Shown here: piece after piece, positions 14,068 to 16,182 of the stretch
How the letters are laid out: each line of letters starts with the position of its first letter
Numbering within the stretch: position 1 is the stretch's first letter
DNA from: an uncultured Chloroflexota bacterium
Lineage (GTDB): Bacteria; Chloroflexota; Anaerolineae; B4-G1; DUEL01
Assembly: GCA_937138275.1 (NCBI GenBank)
Contig: CAKZOY010000538.1
Location: forward strand, 1-16,182
Length of the DNA: 16,182 bases
Direction of reading: 5' to 3'
Notes under the pieces: model-generated
What the model was told of the DNA's origin: nothing
Database searches by the model: none
What the model saw: only the letters and a program-made list of their open reading frames with translations
Program-made: the position numbers and the translations under genes

Positions 14068-14114
14068 GAGGGCCGGGAAACCGCTGCCGGCCAAATGCTG
14101 GTTCCCCGGCCCTC
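14068..14114 (+). terminator. Long hairpin after the kinase gene
   Basis: GAGGGCCGGGAAACC (14068-14082) pairs with GGTTCCCCGGCCCTC (14100-14114), 14 of 15 positions as Watson-Crick pairs, over a 17-base loop. It lies 17 bases after the kinase stop. A T-tract does not follow (CACCAAAGG), so it may stop transcription with help or simply protect the 3' end. Confidence 0.5.
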
Positions 14115-14240
14115 ACCAAAGGAGGAGAAGAAGAGACACCGCCCCTGACACCCGATTGTATATTACACCAGATTCCACTTCTTTGCTTGACGAAAACCCT
14201 ACGTTTTTCCTACGAATTCCCTACTTTCGCCGTAACTATA
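14115..14240. other. AT-rich intergenic stretch
   Basis: Between the kinase hairpin and the promoter at 14241 there is no coding frame that looks real. The stretch is clearly more AT-rich than the window and includes TTGACG at about 14187 without a matching -10 box. Nothing else was recognised. Confidence 0.4.
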
Positions 14241-14268
14241 TTGACAACGGCAAATTTTAAGTTATAAA
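14241..14268 (+). promoter_or_regulatory. Strong sigma70-type promoter upstream of the aminopeptidase
   Basis: TTGACA (14241-14246) and TATAAA (14263-14268) are 16 bases apart in an AT-rich patch. The expected start is about 14275, which leaves a leader of roughly 325 nt before ATG 14602. The downstream leader holds the C/G-rich palindromes at 14380-14498. Confidence 0.6.
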
Positions 14269-14379
14269 ACAAAAATTGGCGGCTGTGCCCTTTGAAAAGG
14301 CCGCTGGCAGGGCAAAAGCTAACGGGCTATCGTCTTGGCGGCGCAAAAGGGGCGATTTTCAGCCCCCTCACCCCCCTTA

Positions 14380-14498
14380 CCCCCCTCTCCCCCTTGCCCT
14401 GACGGGCGGGGGAGAGGGGGGACAGAGCCATCTTTTCTCCCCCCTCCCCGTGCGGCGGTAGGGGCGGACGATCCGTCCGCCCTCAACGGGGAGGGGGG
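14380..14498. repeat. Clustered C-run/G-run palindromes
   Basis: The first palindrome is a 14-bp perfect stem (CCCCCCTCTCCCCC at 14380-14393 with 14408-14421) holding an inner GCCC-TGAC-GGGC. The second is a 13-bp perfect stem (CCCCCCTCCCCGT at 14439-14451 with 14486-14498), inside which a further perfect hairpin (GGGCGGACG-ATC-CGTCCGCCC, 14462-14482) is nested. G-runs on the plus strand (14404-14421 and 14488-14507) could also form quadruplexes. Such CCCTCTCCCC-type repeats are, as I recall, widespread in intergenic DNA of several phyla. They lie in the predicted leader of the aminopeptidase mRNA. Confidence 0.6.
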
Positions 14499-14601
14499 TA
14501 GGGGGGCCCAATCTCTTTCGGCTCACCGGGGACCTCTTTCGGCCGGAATAGGAAGTATTTTGGGGGAGGATGGGCACCCCCGGGTACTGAAGGAGGTAAT
14601 C

Positions 14602-15633
14602 ATGTCCTGGCCCAACGAGGAAAAAATCGCTGCCGGTGTACGGATGATGCTGGAGGTCAATATGAACTGGCAGCCGGAGGAGCGGTTGCTGGTCGTTACA
14701 GACGTCCCCCGCGCCGAGGACTGGGCGAACATGCCCATCCCCGCCCTGACCGACATGCTGGAGCGGGCGGTCCTGGCGCGCCAGGTGGCGGAGATCGCCC
14801 GCCGGATGCGTCCCGACGCGCCTGTGGAGTTCTACGCCTACCCCTGCTCGGGCGGGCATGGGATGGAGCCCCCGGAGGAGGCGGCGGCGCGCCTGGCCCA
14901 GGCCGATGTCGTGATTGCGTTGACCACCTATTCGCTCTCCCACACCGACGCGCGGGAGCGGGCGACCGCGGCGGGGGTGCGCCTGGCGAGCATGCCCACC
15001 TTCCTGGCCGAGATGTTCTACCCCGACGGCCCGATGGCGGTGGACTACCGACAGGTGGCGGCCGAGGCGGAGGCCATCGCCCAGTTGCTCACCCAAGCCG
15101 ATGAGGCGTGGGTCCGTTCCCCGGCGGGCACGGATATCCGTTTCCGCCTGACCGGCCGGGCGGGGATGGCGGATACGGGGCTGTATGTGCGGCCGGGGGA
15201 GTGGGGGAACCTCCCCGCGGGCGAGGCGTACATTGCCCCGCTGGAAGGGACGGCGGAGGGGGTGATTGTGGTCCCGGCGGGCTGGCATCCAGGGCTGACG
15301 GAGGAGATGCGGCTGATCCTGAAGGGCGGGCTGCTGGTGGAGATTGTGGGAGGCGGCGCGGTGGGGGAGGAGTTGCGCGCCTTCCTCCGCCCCGGCGACG
15401 ACGCTCCCCTCTACCGGGCCCGGCGCAACCTGGCCGAACTGGGGGTGGGCACCAATCCCAACGCCCGCCGACCGGACAACGTCCTGGAGGCGGAGAAAAT
15501 CCGCGGCACCGTCCATCTCGCCTTAGGCGACAACGCCCATATGGGGGGTGTGGTCTCTGCTGACTTCCACGAGGATTTCGTCATTCCCGAGGCGGAGTTG
15601 TGGCTGGATGGGAGTGTGGTGCGTAAAACGTAA
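14602..15633 (+). CDS. M29-like metallo-aminopeptidase
   Basis: A 343-residue protein resembling the thermophilic M29 aminopeptidases (AmpS/AmpT/PepS), which remove N-terminal residues using two divalent metals. Ligand-like residues occur in family order: Glu in GEAYIAPLEG (about 207-216), Glu in NLAELGVGTN (about 279), His in GTVHLALGDN (about 304), then His and Asp of FHEDF (about 323-325). The members I know are about 400-420 residues, so the N-terminal domain is shorter here. ATG 14602 follows AAGGAGG with a 6-base spacer. A longer frame open from 14335 runs through the C/G-rich palindromes and is rejected as the start. No signal peptide is visible, so it is probably cytoplasmic. It stands alone, not in an operon. 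Confidence 0.82.
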   Translation: MSWPNEEKIAAGVRMMLEVNMNWQPEERLLVVTDVPRAEDWANMPIPALTDMLERAVLARQVAEIARRMRPDAPVEFYAYPCSGGHGMEPPEEAAARLAQADVVIALTTYSLSHTDARERATAAGVRLASMPTFLAEMFYPDGPMAVDYRQVAAEAEAIAQLLTQADEAWVRSPAGTDIRFRLTGRAGMADTGLYVRPGEWGNLPAGEAYIAPLEGTAEGVIVVPAGWHPGLTEEMRLILKGGLLVEIVGGGAVGEELRAFLRPGDDAPLYRARRNLAELGVGTNPNARRPDNVLEAEKIRGTVHLALGDNAHMGGVVSADFHEDFVIPEAELWLDGSVVRKT

Positions 15634-15691
15634 TGCGTAAGTGGGTTACTGGCGGGTTGTTTCGTGTAGTCATTAGGGGCAGTTTGTTTTC
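15615..15691 (+). repeat. Direct repeat, copy 1
   Basis: The core TTCGTGTAGTCATTAGGGG, followed after one or two bases by GTTTGTTTTC, is flanked on the left by TGGCGGG and, further upstream, by TGTGGTGCGTAA. That last piece is the final codons of the aminopeptidase gene. The same arrangement recurs at 15786-15841 without a 24-base insert. Confidence 0.65.
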
Positions 15692-15697
15692 GGAGAA

Positions 15698-15733
15698 GGG
15701 TTGGGGGAGAGGATAAGGTTTCCTCCTCAACCC
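15698..15733 (+). terminator. Hairpin downstream of the aminopeptidase
   Basis: GGGTTG (15698-15703) pairs with CAACCC (15728-15733), and the inner purine run GGGGAGAGGA faces TCCTCC. The T-rich part lies inside the loop, not after the stem. It is a possible weak terminator for the aminopeptidase mRNA. Confidence 0.35.
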
Positions 15734-15737
15734 AGCA

Positions 15738-15751
15738 GGCTGAACAGTTAC
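15738..15751. repeat. 14-bp motif shared with 9606-9619
   Basis: GGCTGAACAGTTAC matches, in the opposite orientation, the motif beside the palindromic element near 9620. It lies between the two direct repeats. Confidence 0.3.
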
Positions 15752-15785
15752 TGCCATTCTAACCGGTCCAGGTAGAGGGGCGAAA

Positions 15786-15841
15786 TGTGGTGTGTAATTG
15801 GCGGGCTGTTTCGTGTAGTCATTAGGGGACGGTTTGTTTTC
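15786..15841 (+). repeat. Direct repeat, copy 2
   Basis: TGTGGTGTGTAA leads directly to TGGCGGGCTG and the core TTCGTGTAGTCATTAGGGG, then GGTTTGTTTTC. Apart from single changes and a missing 24-base segment it repeats 15615-15691, including the last codons of the aminopeptidase gene. This suggests a local duplication about 150 bases apart. Confidence 0.65.
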
Positions 15842-15903
15842 AGGACGTTTTTGGGTTTTGAGGCAGGTTTCAGGCTATACGAAGTTCTGTTGCTGCAAGA
15901 GAG

Positions 15904-15963
15904 ACCTCACCCTCACCCCGCCGCCTTCGGCGACATAAGAGGGGTTAGGGGAGAGGGTGAGGT
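15904..15963. repeat. Palindrome between convergent genes (CTCACCC-type)
   Basis: ACCTCACCCTC (15904-15914) pairs perfectly with GAGGGTGAGGT (15953-15963). A small inner hairpin, GCCG-CCTT-CGGC, and GGGG runs (GGGGTTAGGGG) lie between. It resembles the C-run/G-run palindromes near 14380-14498. Located 25 bases after the TPR gene stop (minus strand), it may serve as its terminator. Confidence 0.5.
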
Positions 15964-15987
15964 TTCCCCAATTTCCCGACTCCCAGT

Positions 15988-16182
15988 TCACCTACCCACC
16001 AACTTCTGCAGCATTGCCAGCCGCCGACGATCGCTCTCCAGGTCCGGGTGCCCCACCTGTTGGTCTATGGCCACCACCCGCTCCATCAGCACAATGGCTG
16101 CCTCCAGGTTCCCTTCCGCCTCTTCCAGCGTGGAGAGGTTGTAGAGGGTGAAACTCAGGCCGACGATATCGCCCAGTTGCTC
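15988..16182 (-). CDS. TPR-repeat protein, C-terminal end (cut by window edge)
   Basis: The last 64 residues of a protein that enters from the right edge. It reads GDIVGLSFTLYNLSTLEEAE, then GNLEAAIVLMERVVAIDQQVG and HPDLESDRRRLAMLQKL. The helix-turn-helix spacing, with A/L at the packing positions and the GDIVGLSFTLYNLS and HPDL patterns, is that of TPR_12-type tetratricopeptide repeats. Such repeats are common in large regulators and CHAT/ATPase proteins of Chloroflexota. The rest of the protein and its function are outside the window. Confidence 0.75.
   Translation of the reverse strand, partial: EQLGDIVGLSFTLYNLSTLEEAEGNLEAAIVLMERVVAIDQQVGHPDLESDRRRLAMLQKLVGR

Noticed and set aside
11966..14119. 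A 717-codon open frame on the minus strand opposite the dehydrogenase and kinase genes
   Set aside because: Its product is rich in Gln, Arg, His and Pro with no motif, while both plus-strand genes have complete catalytic motifs. It is a GC-skew shadow of high third-position GC.
14310..14362. A GCAGGGCAAAAGC ... GCGCAAAAGGGG pattern resembling part of a c-di-GMP-I riboswitch
   Set aside because: Only short pieces match. The conserved stem between them and the CTAA-containing 3' part are missing, so no riboswitch can be supported by eye. A covariance-model search would settle it.
14335..14601. An 89-residue N-terminal extension of the aminopeptidase
   Set aside because: It would be translated from the C/G-run palindromes as Pro/Gly/Ser-rich sequence. 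A clear AAGGAGG ribosome binding site precedes ATG 14602.

Overview
The window is GC-rich, with short intergenic gaps, many 4-base start/stop overlaps and good AGGAGG-type ribosome binding sites. The gene content is thiolase-like/DUF35 pairs, an M29-like aminopeptidase, a soluble REC-first histidine kinase, TPR proteins and many dispersed GC-rich palindromes. This suggests a free-living bacterium, most likely a member of the Chloroflexota (Anaerolineae-like). The taxonomic guess is inference from family content and style, not from a marker gene. No rRNA, tRNA, CRISPR array or intact insertion sequence is visible.

Layout. (1) 12-3466, plus strand: two divergent thiolase-like proteins, then two OB-fold/zinc-ribbon (DUF35) partners. 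Both thiolase-like proteins have Gly where the nucleophilic Cys should be, so the set looks like an acyl-CoA C-C lyase/aldolase or a non-canonical thiolase complex. A small deletion remnant of a GxxExxY gene, flanked by inverted repeats, sits between the two thiolase genes. (2) 3534-5063, plus strand: a zinc-ribbon membrane protein and a metallo-beta-lactamase-fold hydrolase. Two near-identical 14-bp GC palindromes bound this block. (3) 5108-6255, minus strand: a decayed AAA ATPase/DUF4276 cassette (internal deletion with frameshift, then truncation) coupled to a small intact coiled-coil gene. Its promoter still looks good. (4) 6320-9519, minus strand: an overlapping operon of ABC ATPase, ABC-2 permease and a membrane family-2 glycosyltransferase that seems to start at TTG inside the permease gene. 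(5) 9595-11794, minus strand: a three-gene run joined by GTGA and ATGA overlaps, namely a HAD hydrolase with an apparently leaderless mRNA, a protein with two fused HAD domains, and a small ORF whose 3' half is a 115-bp palindromic element. (6) 11918-14050, plus strand: a D-2-hydroxyacid dehydrogenase followed after 6 bases by a REC-HisKA-HATPase kinase, driven by a divergent TTGACA promoter. (7) 14051-16182: a structured intergenic region with a strong promoter and a leader of about 325 nt, the M29-like aminopeptidase, a repeat-rich spacer, and the 3' end of a TPR protein on the minus strand, cut by the window edge.

Working together: block 1 probably forms one multi-subunit CoA-thioester enzyme. 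Block 4 is an export/glycosyl-transfer unit. Block 5 is a small phosphatase operon. Block 3 is a broken, possibly anti-phage, module. The spacers carry several families of dispersed palindromes, one of which has interrupted a gene.
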